DNA from: Bosea sp. OAE506
GTDB taxonomy: Bacteria > Pseudomonadota > Alphaproteobacteria > Rhizobiales > Beijerinckiaceae
Length of the DNA stretch: 64,000 bases
Direction of reading: 5' to 3'
NCBI RefSeq assembly: GCF_040546595.1
Contig: NZ_JBEPOB010000001.1
Span: 875,501 to 939,500 of the forward strand
This document shows, piece by piece, positions 26,476-34,569 of the stretch. The notes under the pieces are model-generated. The model saw nothing but the letters and a program-made list of their open reading frames with translations. It had not been told where the DNA came from and did not search any database. The number at the start of each line of letters is the position of its first letter. Position 1 is the first letter of the stretch. Made by a program: the position numbers and the translations under genes.

Positions 26476-26504
26476 ACTATGCTAAAGGGCGCCGCCCCTG
26501 TCAA
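26476..26504 (-). promoter_or_regulatory. Strong sigma-70 promoter of argD-argF-hslO
   Basis: Reading leftward: a perfect TTGACA (26504-26499), a 17-bp spacer, and CATAGT (26481-26476). The predicted start near 26469 gives a leader of about 220 nt to argD, unusually long for this window. Confidence 0.65.
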
Positions 26505-26524
26505 TTCCGGACGGGCCCGGACCA

Positions 26525-26750
26525 GATTCCACTCGCTCCGACAGTGTTGCCGAAAGGATTCGGTTTCGGCCGGATCGGCGAATCGACTGGGGAAAAAGCA
26601 ATTTCCGATTCGCCGACTCTTGTCGCCGAGTCAGGGTATCTTGTAGGGTCGGCTTCGTCAGATACGACATTTCGTGCGGCGACCCCAGTATCCGTCAGTT
26701 TCGACTGTCACGGCTTCCGTCTTTCGGCGGGCGCCGGGGATATCGGATTC
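26525..26750. promoter_or_regulatory. GANTC (CcrM methylation site) cluster upstream of gcrA
   Basis: Seven GANTC sites in 226 bp: 26525, 26557, 26580, 26607, 26615, 26628 and 26746. Two lie within the inverted repeat CGGCGAATCG (26576-26585) / CGATTCGCCG (26606-26615). A further inverted repeat GTATCT (26636-26641) / AGATAC (26660-26665) follows. Base composition predicts fewer than one site here. GcrA acts at promoters containing methylated GANTC, so this region is a likely cell-cycle control site for gcrA. It lies wholly in the 564-bp gap between argD and gcrA, which has no other gene. Confidence 0.6.
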
Positions 26751-26811
26751 CGCCACGATCCGCCCATAGGACGGCTCCGCCAAGGAGCCGGCCGAGAAGA
26801 CAGGTGAGCCG

Positions 26812-27375
26812 ATGAACGAAGCCGGAGCATGGACGGAAGAGCGCGTCGAGCTTTTGAAGAAGCTCTGGAGCGACGGGCTCAGCGCCAGCCAGATCGCCGC
26901 CGAACTCGGCAGCGTGACCCGCAACGCCGTGATCGGAAAGGTCCATCGCCTCGGCCTGTCCGGCCGCGCCAAGAACCCGGCCGCCGCAAGCACGCCGCGC
27001 ACGGCTGCGCCCCGCAAGGCGCCGACGCGTTCGCCGAGCCATCCAATGGGCGGTCAGTCCTCCAATCCGGGCGCGATGACGCGCGGCGCTAACGCGCTCG
27101 CCCCGCAATATGCGCCGGAACCCGAGGCCGATACCGAGGCGGCACAGGCGCCCGCCCCGTCGGAGGATGTGGTGATTCCGTTCTCCGAGCGGGTCACCAT
27201 CATGGATCTGCGCGAATACATGTGCCGCTGGCCCATGGGCGACCCGACGACGGCAGAATTCCGCTTCTGCGGCGGGCGCTCGCAGACCGGCATGCCCTAT
27301 TGCAGCTATCACGCCCGCATCGCCTACCAGCCGGCCGCCGACCGCCGCCGCGACCGCAGCAAGGTCCGCGCCTGA
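26812..27375 (+). CDS. gcrA: GcrA cell-cycle regulator
   Basis: 187 residues. The N-terminus WTEERVELLKKLWSDGLSASQIAAELG..TRNAVIGKVHRLGL is the helix-turn-helix of GcrA, the alphaproteobacterial factor that binds sigma-70 RNA polymerase and promoters with methylated GANTC. A Pro/Ala-rich linker (about 55-115) joins it to the conserved C-terminus (TIMDLREYMCRWPMGDPTTAEFRFCGGRSQTGMPYCSYHARIAYQP), which contacts sigma. The region before it holds seven GANTC sites, implying self- or CcrM-linked control. Transcribed alone and ended by the hairpin at 27400. Confidence 0.97.
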   Translation: MNEAGAWTEERVELLKKLWSDGLSASQIAAELGSVTRNAVIGKVHRLGLSGRAKNPAAASTPRTAAPRKAPTRSPSHPMGGQSSNPGAMTRGANALAPQYAPEPEADTEAAQAPAPSEDVVIPFSERVTIMDLREYMCRWPMGDPTTAEFRFCGGRSQTGMPYCSYHARIAYQPAADRRRDRSKVRA

Positions 27376-27399
27376 ACGCAGCGCCTGCGTCTGATGCAG

Positions 27400-27427
27400 A
27401 AAAGCCGGCCGCGAGGCCGGCTTTTTC
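27400..27427. terminator. Bidirectional intrinsic terminator between gcrA and aapM
   Basis: AGCCGGCC (27403-27410) pairs with GGCCGGCT (27415-27422) around GCGA, flanked by AAAA on the left and TTTTT on the right, so it works for gcrA rightward and the aap operon leftward. Confidence 0.88.
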
Positions 27428-27444
27428 GTTGAGCGGATGTCGCT

Positions 27445-28494
27445 TCAGCGATGCTGGCGCCGGCCCAGCATTTCGAGATGGCGGCTCCAGCGCGAGAGCG
27501 CGAAGCAGATCAACCAGTAGATCGAGCCCGAGAAGACATAGGCCTCCATGTTCATGCCGACCCAGGCGGGGTCGGCCAGCGAGGCCTGGGCGATGCCGAG
27601 CAGGTCGAGGATCGAGACGACGAGCACGAGCGTCGTGTTCTTCACCAGCGCGATGAATTCGTTGGTCATCGCCGGCAGCGAGATGCGCAGTGCCTGCGGC
27701 AGGATGATCAGCCCCGTCGCCTTCCAGTAGGTCAGGCCGAGCGCGGTCGCCGCCTCGCGCTGGCCGGGCGGCAGCGCCTGCAGTCCGCCGCGCACCGCTT
27801 CGGCCATATAGGCGGCGATGACGAGGCCGAGACCAATGACGGCGCGGGCCAGCCGGTCGATGCCGACGCCGCCGGGCAGAATCAGCGGCAGCAGGAGCGA
27901 GGCCAGGAAGATCACCGCGATGATCGGCACGCCGCGCCAGAACTCGATGAAGAGCACGCTGACCAGCCGGACCACCTTCAGCTGCGACTGGCGGCCGAGC
28001 GCGAGCAGGATGCCGAGCGGGATCGCGATTAGGCTGGCATAGACCGAGATGAACAGGGTCAGCATTAGCCCGCCCCATTCGCGCGTCTCGATCCAGCGCA
28101 GGCCGAACCCACCCGCGAGCAGCCAGATGCCGAGCGGCGGCAGGACGATCAGCGCCGCGATCGCCGCCTTCAGTCGAAGGCGCGGCGGCGCGAAGACGAC
28201 GGCGGCGGTGGCGAGGGCGAAGAGGAGGCCGGCGAGATCGGCGCGCCAGCGCTGATCCTGCGGGTAGAGCCCGTACATGAACTGGCCGAAGCGGGCCTTG
28301 ACGAAGACCCAGCAGGCCCCGCCCGTCACGCAGTCGGCCCGCGTCGTGCCGCGCCAGCTCGCATCGACAAGCGCCCAGCGGATCATCGGGATCGCCAGCC
28401 ACGCGATCGCTGCCGCCAGCAGCAGCGTGACGACGGCCGTGGCGGGCGTGCCGAACAGGCGCTGGCGCCAGAGCGAGGTGGAGGCCGCGCTCAT
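27445..28494 (-). CDS. aapM: General L-amino acid ABC transporter permease AapM
   Basis: 349 residues, a polytopic inner-membrane permease of the polar amino-acid (HAAT) family. The permease signature is EAATALGLTYWKATGLIILPQALRISLPAM, which contacts the ATPase. An extra domain between the first membrane helices (residues about 35-95) distinguishes AapM from short GlnP-type permeases. Its ATG overlaps the aapQ stop (ATGA). Works with AapJ and AapQ. No aapP ATPase gene follows; the operon ends at the terminator at 27400. Confidence 0.93.
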   Translation of the reverse strand: MSAASTSLWRQRLFGTPATAVVTLLLAAAIAWLAIPMIRWALVDASWRGTTRADCVTGGACWVFVKARFGQFMYGLYPQDQRWRADLAGLLFALATAAVVFAPPRLRLKAAIAALIVLPPLGIWLLAGGFGLRWIETREWGGLMLTLFISVYASLIAIPLGILLALGRQSQLKVVRLVSVLFIEFWRGVPIIAVIFLASLLLPLILPGGVGIDRLARAVIGLGLVIAAYMAEAVRGGLQALPPGQREAATALGLTYWKATGLIILPQALRISLPAMTNEFIALVKNTTLVLVVSILDLLGIAQASLADPAWVGMNMEAYVFSGSIYWLICFALSRWSRHLEMLGRRQHR

Positions 28495-29654
28495 CGCGTC
28501 ACCAGGGCGATGCGGGCGTTGTACCAGTTCATGAAGGCCGAGACGGCCAGCCCGATGACGAGATAGACGGCGAGCGTCATCGCGATGATCTCGATCGCCT
28601 GGCCGGTGTTGTTGAGCGCCGAGCCCATGAACAGGCTGACCACGTCGGGATAGGCGATCGCCGCGCCGAAGGACGAGTTCTTGAGCACGTTGAGATACTG
28701 GTTGGTCAGCGGCGGGATCATCACGCGCAACGCCTGCGGGATGGTGACGAGCCGCAGGATGCGCCCCGGGCGCAGGCCGAGCGCGGCGGCAGCCTCGGTC
28801 TGGCCGCGCGGCACGGCCTGGATGCCCCCGCGCACGATCTCGGCGATGAAGCCCGCCGTGTAGGTGACGAGCGCCGCCAGCAGCGCGACGAATTCGGGGA
28901 TGACGACGAAGCCGCCGCGGTAGTTGAAGCCGCGCAGCACGGGCACGTCCCAGCCCGTCGCGAGGCTCGCCCAGGTCACGGCGAGAGCCGGCAGCACCAC
29001 GACGAGCCCAAGGCCGATTGCCAGAACCGGCGCGTCCTGCCCCGTGCGCTCCTTGCGGCGGCGGGCCCAGGCGGCGACCAGCGCCTGGGCGATCCAGGAC
29101 AAGAGGATCGCCGCGACCGCCCAGCGGAAGGTCACGGGCGCCTCCGGCAGCGGGATGGTCAGGCCGCGATTGTTGAGGAAGGCGACGCCGAAGAGGCTGA
29201 CACTGTCGCGCGGCGCCGGCAGGGCGGCGATCACGCCGAAATACCAGAACAGCACGAAGAACAGCAGCGGGATGTTGCGGACGAACTCGATATAGGCACC
29301 GGCGACGGTCGAGAGCAGCCAGTGCGAGGAGAGCCGCGCGATGCCGACGAGGAAGCCGAGCGCGGTGGCCAGGACCATGGCGACGACGGTCACCAGCATC
29401 GTATTGGCGACGCCGGCCCAGAACAGGTCGAGCACCGTGCTGGAGCGGGTGTAGCCCGTCAGCACGAAGGGCACGTCGATGCCGGAATTGCGCCAGAGGA
29501 AGTCGAAGCCCGAGGCGATGCCCGCCTTGACCATGTTCTCCGAGGCATTGCGCACGAAGAACACGGTCAGGGCCACGAGCCCGAGCAGCAGCGCGGCCTG
29601 ATAGACCACGTCGCGCACGCGCTTGTCGTTGAGGAGGGCGAAGGCTCTGGTCAC
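28491..29654 (-). CDS. aapQ: General L-amino acid ABC transporter permease AapQ
   Basis: 387 residues, second permease of the Aap system, with about eight membrane segments. It carries EAAAALGLRPGRILRLVTIPQALRVMIPPLTNQYLNVLKNSSFGAAIAYPDV, the HAAT permease motif, and the long periplasmic insert of AapQ (YTRSSTVLDLFWAG region onward). It is separated from aapJ by a 142-bp gap holding a palindromic repeat, which may lower expression of the permeases relative to the binding protein. Confidence 0.93.
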   Translation of the reverse strand: MTRAFALLNDKRVRDVVYQAALLLGLVALTVFFVRNASENMVKAGIASGFDFLWRNSGIDVPFVLTGYTRSSTVLDLFWAGVANTMLVTVVAMVLATALGFLVGIARLSSHWLLSTVAGAYIEFVRNIPLLFFVLFWYFGVIAALPAPRDSVSLFGVAFLNNRGLTIPLPEAPVTFRWAVAAILLSWIAQALVAAWARRRKERTGQDAPVLAIGLGLVVVLPALAVTWASLATGWDVPVLRGFNYRGGFVVIPEFVALLAALVTYTAGFIAEIVRGGIQAVPRGQTEAAAALGLRPGRILRLVTIPQALRVMIPPLTNQYLNVLKNSSFGAAIAYPDVVSLFMGSALNNTGQAIEIIAMTLAVYLVIGLAVSAFMNWYNARIALVTR

Positions 29655-29683
29655 GAAGCGGCGCCAAGGGATCGTTGGGCGTC

Positions 29684-29767
29684 ATTCTCGGGCGCAGCGA
29701 CGCTGCGACCCGAGAAGCTCATGACGCGGAGGCTGGTTTCCGAGATGGTCGGGTCAAGCCCGACCAT
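29684..29767. repeat. Bipartite intergenic palindromic repeat (within the aap operon)
   Basis: First hairpin ATTCTCGGG (29684-29692) / CCCGAGAA (29709-29716) with an inner CGCAGC/GCTGCG stem; second hairpin ATGGTCGGG (29745-29753) / CCCGACCAT (29759-29767). The same two-hairpin layout as the ubiE-ubiB copy. It lies between aapJ and aapQ in the transcript, a position where REP elements often stabilise the upstream message. Confidence 0.8.
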
Positions 29768-29796
29768 GACGAGAGGCACTCACTGGCGAGGGGCTC

Positions 29797-30828
29797 TCAC
29801 TGGAAGGGCGGGGTGAAGAGCAGGCCGCCCTTGGTCCAGAGCTGGTTCTGGCCGCGCTCGAGCTTCAGCGTCGAGCCCATGCCGACGGTCCGCTCGAAGC
29901 TCTCGCCGTAGTTCCCGACCTGCTTGATGACGTTGTACATCCAGTCGTTCGACAGGCCCATCATCGCACCGAAATTGCCCTCGGCGCCGAGCAGGCGGCG
30001 GACTTCCGAGTTCTTCGAGCTCGACTTCATCTGGTCGACATTGGCAGAGGTGACGCCGAGCATCTCGGCCGCGATGGTGCCGTTCAGCACCCAGCGCACG
30101 ATCAGCTGCCAGCGCTCGTCGCCCCAGCGGGTGACGGGACCCTGCGGATCGTTCGAGATCGGCTGGGTCAGGATGATGTGGTCGCCGGGGACCTTGAGCT
30201 TGACGCGCTGGCCGGCGAGCGCGCCGACACCGGCGGTGTAGGCGTCGCAGCGGCCGGCGTCATAGGCGGCGATGGCGTCGTCGTTCTTCTGGAAATTGGT
30301 GATGGTGACCTTGAGGTTGCGCTCGAGGAACCAGTCGGAGGCGTTCTTCTCTTCGGTCGAGCCGGCGGCGACGCAGACCGAGGCGCCGTCGAGATCGGCC
30401 GCGCTCTTGGCGTTGGTCGCCTTGCGGACGATGAAGGTCTGGCCCTCGTAGAAGTTGATGCCCTGGAAGTTCAGGCCGAGCGAGGCGTTGCGCGAGAAGG
30501 TGATGGTCGAGTTGCGCGAGAGCAGGTCGACCTGGCCCGACTGCAGGATCGGCCAGCGCTGCTGCACCGAGGTCGGCGTGAACTTGACCTTCTTGGCATC
30601 GCCGAGGACGGCAGCGGCCAGCGCCTTGCAGTAATCGACGTCGAGGCCGGTCCACTCGCCCTTGTCGTCGGCGAAGGAGAAGCCGGGCAGGCCGAGATGC
30701 ACGCCGCATTCGATATGGCCGCGCGCCTTGATCGCATCGAGCGTCGGGCTCGGGGCGAGCTGCTGGGCGCTCGCCAGGGAGGCGCTCGCCGCCAAAGCGG
30801 CGGTGGCCGCCAGAACTGTCTTCATCAT
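29797..30828 (-). CDS. aapJ: General L-amino acid ABC transporter substrate-binding protein AapJ
   Basis: 343 residues with a Sec signal peptide ([21 protein letters not shown]). The mature protein is a two-lobed periplasmic binding protein: LDAIKARGHIECGVHLGLPGFSFADDKGEWTGLDVDYCKALAAAVLG, then RWPILQSGQVDLLSRNSTITFSRNASLGLNF. The distinct AapJ length and the C-terminal GQNQLWTKGGLLFTPPFQ match the general amino-acid system of Rhizobium. Starts at one of two adjacent ATGs, with GGGGGAG 8 nt before. It follows guaC by 99 bp but is likely to have its own promoter. Confidence 0.95.
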   Translation of the reverse strand: MMKTVLAATAALAASASLASAQQLAPSPTLDAIKARGHIECGVHLGLPGFSFADDKGEWTGLDVDYCKALAAAVLGDAKKVKFTPTSVQQRWPILQSGQVDLLSRNSTITFSRNASLGLNFQGINFYEGQTFIVRKATNAKSAADLDGASVCVAAGSTEEKNASDWFLERNLKVTITNFQKNDDAIAAYDAGRCDAYTAGVGALAGQRVKLKVPGDHIILTQPISNDPQGPVTRWGDERWQLIVRWVLNGTIAAEMLGVTSANVDQMKSSSKNSEVRRLLGAEGNFGAMMGLSNDWMYNVIKQVGNYGESFERTVGMGSTLKLERGQNQLWTKGGLLFTPPFQ

Positions 30829-30927
30829 CGTCGTCTCTCCCCCGGGCCCGTTGCGGCCTTCGGCTTCTCGAAGGGCGCGACTATGCAACAGCCGGGCCGG
30901 CGGCGGTAGAGCGGGACACGGCGTTTT

Positions 30928-31971
30928 TCAGCTGCCGAAGACGGTATTCAGCTGGCTGCCGACCATGATGAAGGTGGTGCGCTTGGGCACCTCCTTGAGC
31001 CGGACGGCGCCGATATAGGTCATCGCCGAGCGCACCCCACCCATCAGCTCCTGCATCGTGCCCTCGACCGGGCCGCGATAGGGCACCTCGACGGTCTTGC
31101 CCTCGGAGGCGCGGTATTTCGCGACGCCGCCGGAATAGCGCTTCATCGCCGTGTCCGAGGACATGCCGTAGAAGGTCATGCCGACGGGAACCTTCTCGCC
31201 GTCGCGCTCTTCGTAGCGAATGTCGCCCTCGCACTCGTCATGGCCGGCGAGCATGCCGCCGAGCATCATGAAGTCGGCGCCGGCGCCATAGCCCTTGGCG
31301 AGGTCGCCCGGCACGGTCACGCCGCCATCGCCGCAGACCAGGCCTTTCAGCCCATGGGCGGCATCGGCGCATTCGATGATCGCCGACAGCTGCGGATAGC
31401 CGACTCCGGTCATCTTGCGAGTGGTGCAGACAGAGCCGGGGCCGATGCCGACCTTGACGATGTCAGCGCCGGCCAGGATCAGCGCCTCGGTCATGTCGCC
31501 GGTGACGACATTGCCGGCCATGATCACCGCGTCGGGATACTCGTCCCGGGTCGCCTTGACCGTCTCGACGAACTTCTCGGTGTAGCCATTCGCGACGTCG
31601 AGACAGATCTTGCCGATCGGCGACTGGGCGTGGACGCGGGCGAGCTTGTCGTGGTCCGCCTCGGTGGTGCCGAGCGAGAAGAAGGCGTTGGCCGATTCCG
31701 GCTCGCGGAAGAAGGCGGCGAGCTCCTCGGGTCCGTAGTGCTTGTGCAGCGCCACCATGGCGCCATGGCGGAACAGGGCGCGCGCCATCTGCATGGTACC
31801 GACCACGTCCATGTTCGCCGCGATCAGCGGGAAGCCGGTCCAGTCCCGCCCGGTATGGGCAAAGCGGAAGGAGCGGAAGACATCTACCTCGGCGCGGCTG
31901 CCCAGCGTCGAGCGCTTGGGGCGGATCAGGACGTCGCGGAAATCGAGCTTCGGGTCGTTCTCGATGCGCAT
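30928..31971 (-). CDS. guaC: GMP reductase
   Basis: 347 residues, exactly the length of the enterobacterial GuaC. It reduces GMP to IMP with NADPH, releasing ammonia, for purine interconversion. The catalytic cysteine is Cys182 in [33 protein letters not shown] and [15 protein letters not shown] distinguish GMP reductase from IMP dehydrogenase, and CBS domains are absent. AAGGAG lies before the ATG at 31971; the longer in-frame reading has no support. Stands alone, although aapJ follows on the same strand. Confidence 0.96.
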   Translation of the reverse strand: MRIENDPKLDFRDVLIRPKRSTLGSRAEVDVFRSFRFAHTGRDWTGFPLIAANMDVVGTMQMARALFRHGAMVALHKHYGPEELAAFFREPESANAFFSLGTTEADHDKLARVHAQSPIGKICLDVANGYTEKFVETVKATRDEYPDAVIMAGNVVTGDMTEALILAGADIVKVGIGPGSVCTTRKMTGVGYPQLSAIIECADAAHGLKGLVCGDGGVTVPGDLAKGYGAGADFMMLGGMLAGHDECEGDIRYEERDGEKVPVGMTFYGMSSDTAMKRYSGGVAKYRASEGKTVEVPYRGPVEGTMQELMGGVRSAMTYIGAVRLKEVPKRTTFIMVGSQLNTVFGS

Positions 31972-32085
31972 GGGCGGCTCCTTCGCGTCGGGTCTGCACG
32001 CGCGCGAGTGAGGCCGGATCGGGCCCGCGTGCGCCGATTCATAACCCCGGCGACGGGCGCGGAGCAATCCGCGGGCGAGCGGTCG

Positions 32086-33156
32086 TCAGGGCGTGGCCGG
32101 CTCGCGGGGGAGGGTGCGCGCGTTCTTGCGGATGGTGTAGAGCGTCGCGCCCACCACGATGCCCGCGCCGATCCAGGTCGAAAGCGCCGGGATTTCGGCG
32201 AAGAAGACGAAGCCGGTCAGGCTCGCCAGGATCAGGCGGCTGAAGTCGAGCGGGGCGAGCGCCGCCGCCTCGCCGACCTGGTAGGCGCGGGTGATCAGCC
32301 ATTGCCCGGCCGTGCCGAACAGGCTGAGCACGATCAGCCAGAACCATTGGTTGGCATCGGGCGGGACCCACCAGAGCCAGCTCGGGATGGCGAGTGCCGC
32401 AATCATCACCATGCCCTGCCAGATCAGGATCGTGTCCGTGCGCTCGGTCGCGGCCAGCATGCGGACGCTGACGGTGATGCCGGCGTTGAGCAGCGCGCCG
32501 GCGACCGCGAGCAGGGCGAAGGCATCGAGGCCGTCGCCACTCGGCTTCAACATAACGAGCACGCCGAGGAAGCCGATCACGGTCGCGATCCAGCGGCGGG
32601 CGTCGACGACCTCCTTCAGCACCATGACGGCGGCGATGGTGACGAAGAGAACCTGGCTGAAGCCGATCGCCGTCGCCTGCGCCAGCGGGATCTGGATGAC
32701 GGCGGTGAAGCCGCACAGCATCGCGGTGAGTGTCAGGACGCTGCGGACGATCTGCAGGCCCGGCCGGCGTGTGCGCAGCATCGGCCGCAGGCCGCCGCGC
32801 GAGACCGCGAGCAAGACGAGGCTCATGACGACCTGGCGGATGAGCAGGATCTGCACCAGCGGGATCACGCCGCCGACATGCTTGATGGCGCCGACCATCA
32901 CCGCATAGACCAGCAGCGCCGCCATCATATAGGCCGAGCCACGCAGATTGGGGCTCGCGGCGCCCCACCAGTGCGTAAGGCGCGCCCGCCCGGAGTGCAA
33001 GGCACCGACCGCTGCGGCCGGCTCGAGCGTGAGGGGCGGCTCTCGGCTTGCGACAGGCTCCGCCATGTCGAGGATGCGCGGGGGTGGCTCGATCTCGGCC
33101 GAACCCTCGCCCTGCGCCGGGCGATCCGTGCGCCCGGTCTGCCGTTCTTCGCTCAT
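32086..33156 (-). CDS. DMT-superfamily (EamA) transporter
   Basis: 356 residues. A hydrophilic N-terminal extension of about 70 residues precedes ten membrane helices made of two EamA repeats, as in drug/metabolite exporters. Repeat 1 has PLVQILLIRQVVMSLVLL, repeat 2 has APLDFSRLILASLTGFVFFAEIPALSTWIGAGIVVGATLY. Substrate unknown. The start at 33156 has GAGGGCG 1 nt upstream, so the start could be a few codons different. Its head faces a 303-bp gap before the divergent AbrB-type gene. Confidence 0.88.
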   Translation of the reverse strand: MSEERQTGRTDRPAQGEGSAEIEPPPRILDMAEPVASREPPLTLEPAAAVGALHSGRARLTHWWGAASPNLRGSAYMMAALLVYAVMVGAIKHVGGVIPLVQILLIRQVVMSLVLLAVSRGGLRPMLRTRRPGLQIVRSVLTLTAMLCGFTAVIQIPLAQATAIGFSQVLFVTIAAVMVLKEVVDARRWIATVIGFLGVLVMLKPSGDGLDAFALLAVAGALLNAGITVSVRMLAATERTDTILIWQGMVMIAALAIPSWLWWVPPDANQWFWLIVLSLFGTAGQWLITRAYQVGEAAALAPLDFSRLILASLTGFVFFAEIPALSTWIGAGIVVGATLYTIRKNARTLPREPATP

Positions 33157-33459
33157 CGCCCTCGACCGTCGGCCTCGGGCGTCGAGGCCCGGCCGGGTGT
33201 TCCCCCGCAAGAGTGATCGATGAAATCGCGGAGTCGCGCCAGAGCCGGTCGCACATGCCGGGGTTGTGTCGCGGCGATGCGCCGGATCGGCAGATGCGGC
33301 ATGTCCAGCGCGGACTTTCGCACCCCGCCCCTACGGTCTAGGAGGTGCACCGCATCGCCACGACGCCGGAGCTTGCATGTCAGCCCCTTCCCGATCCGCT
33401 GTCCCGGGCCTGTGCCCGGCCGTTGCGCCGGGCGTTGCGAAGCGGGCGGGCCGCCTTCG
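33157..33459. other. Intergenic gap between the DMT transporter and the AbrB-type gene
   Basis: 303 bp, divergent promoters expected. I see a possible -10 element in CTACGGTCTAGGAGG near 33330 for the rightward gene, and no convincing partner -35 box. It contains the hairpin-prone CCCGGGCCTGTGCCCGG near 33402. No small gene with a convincing start and ribosome-binding site is visible on either strand. Confidence 0.4.
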
Positions 33460-34569
33460 GTGAGGACCCTGCTGAGCGATTTCGCCTCGGGTGTGCGCGG
33501 GCTGCATCCGACCCGCTTTCCCTATCGGCGCTTCGCGCTGGCGCTGCTGATCGGCGGGCTGGGCGGCTATCTCTTCGTGCTCATGCGCCTGCCCCTGCCC
33601 TGGATGCTGGGCTCGATGGTGGCCTGCACGGCCGCCGCGCTGCTGCGCTGGCCGGTGGCGGCGCCTTCCGTGATCCGCCCGCCGATGACGATGGTGATCG
33701 GCGTCATGCTCGGCGCCGGCTTCAAGCCCGAGGTGATCGCGCAGCTGCCGAACTGGCTGCCGACGCTGGCCGGGCTCGTGCTGTTCATGATCACCTGCGC
33801 CCTCGCCTGCGTCGCCTATTTCCGCAAGGTCGCGGGATTCGACCCCATCACAGCCTTCTTTGCGGGGATGCCGGGCGGGCTGATCGAGATGGTGACGCTC
33901 GGCGAGGAGAAGGGCGGCGATGCCCGCATCATCGCGCTGATCCACTCCGCCCGCATCCTGCTGGTGGTGATGACGCTACCCTTCATCGTGCAGTGGATCG
34001 GCGGGGTGCCGATCGGCGGCAACCGCGTCGCCGGGCCTTCCGTGTTCCAAACGCCGCTCTCGGCCGAACTCGTCCTGCTCGCCTGCGGTGTGGCCGGGAT
34101 CGTGCTGGGCGAATGGCTGCGTCTGCCGGCGAAGTTCCTGCTCGGGCCGATGATCGTCAGCGCGATCGTGCATGTTTCGGGCCTGAGCGACTCCGTGCCG
34201 CCCTTCGAGATCGTCAACGCCGCCCAGCTCATCCTCGGCATTACCATCGGCTGCCGCTTCGTCGGCACATTGCCGCGCACCATCCTGCGGGTGCTGGCCC
34301 TCTCGGCCGGCTCGACGGTGATCCTGCTGTCGCTGACGCTCGCCTTCGCCTGGCTGGTGGCGAAGGTCTCGGTGCACGGGCATGTGCCGCTGATCCTGGC
34401 CTATTCGCCCGGCGGCCTTGCCGAGATGAGCCTGATCGCGCTGGCGCTCCACACCGAAGTCGCCTTCGTGGCGGCCCACCACATCGTCAGGGTCTTCCTG
34501 GTGATGATCAGCGCCGGGCCGCTGTTCGGCTTCACGATCGGGCGCGGCCCCGCAAAGCCGGCCGAATAG
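33460..34569 (+). CDS. AbrB-type (PF05145) integral membrane protein
   Basis: 369 residues from a GTG start. Ten or so membrane helices in two repeated halves, each with the PWMLGSM..GVMLGAGF / LGPMIVSAIVH..LGITIGCRF pattern of the AbrB/ammonia monooxygenase-like family, sometimes annotated as a transcriptional regulator although the sequence is plainly a membrane protein. Function in bacteria is unclear; a transporter role has been suggested from its fold. Conserved central motif: FFAGMPGGLIEMVTLGEEKGGDARIIALIHSARI. The start is judged by where hydrophobic homology begins. Confidence 0.85.
   Translation: MRTLLSDFASGVRGLHPTRFPYRRFALALLIGGLGGYLFVLMRLPLPWMLGSMVACTAAALLRWPVAAPSVIRPPMTMVIGVMLGAGFKPEVIAQLPNWLPTLAGLVLFMITCALACVAYFRKVAGFDPITAFFAGMPGGLIEMVTLGEEKGGDARIIALIHSARILLVVMTLPFIVQWIGGVPIGGNRVAGPSVFQTPLSAELVLLACGVAGIVLGEWLRLPAKFLLGPMIVSAIVHVSGLSDSVPPFEIVNAAQLILGITIGCRFVGTLPRTILRVLALSAGSTVILLSLTLAFAWLVAKVSVHGHVPLILAYSPGGLAEMSLIALALHTEVAFVAAHHIVRVFLVMISAGPLFGFTIGRGPAKPAE

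Noticed and set aside
26525..26811. Replication origin suggested by GANTC clustering
   Set aside because: No DnaA boxes, no dnaA, parAB or hemE neighbours and no AT-rich unwinding region; the regulatory explanation at gcrA is simpler.
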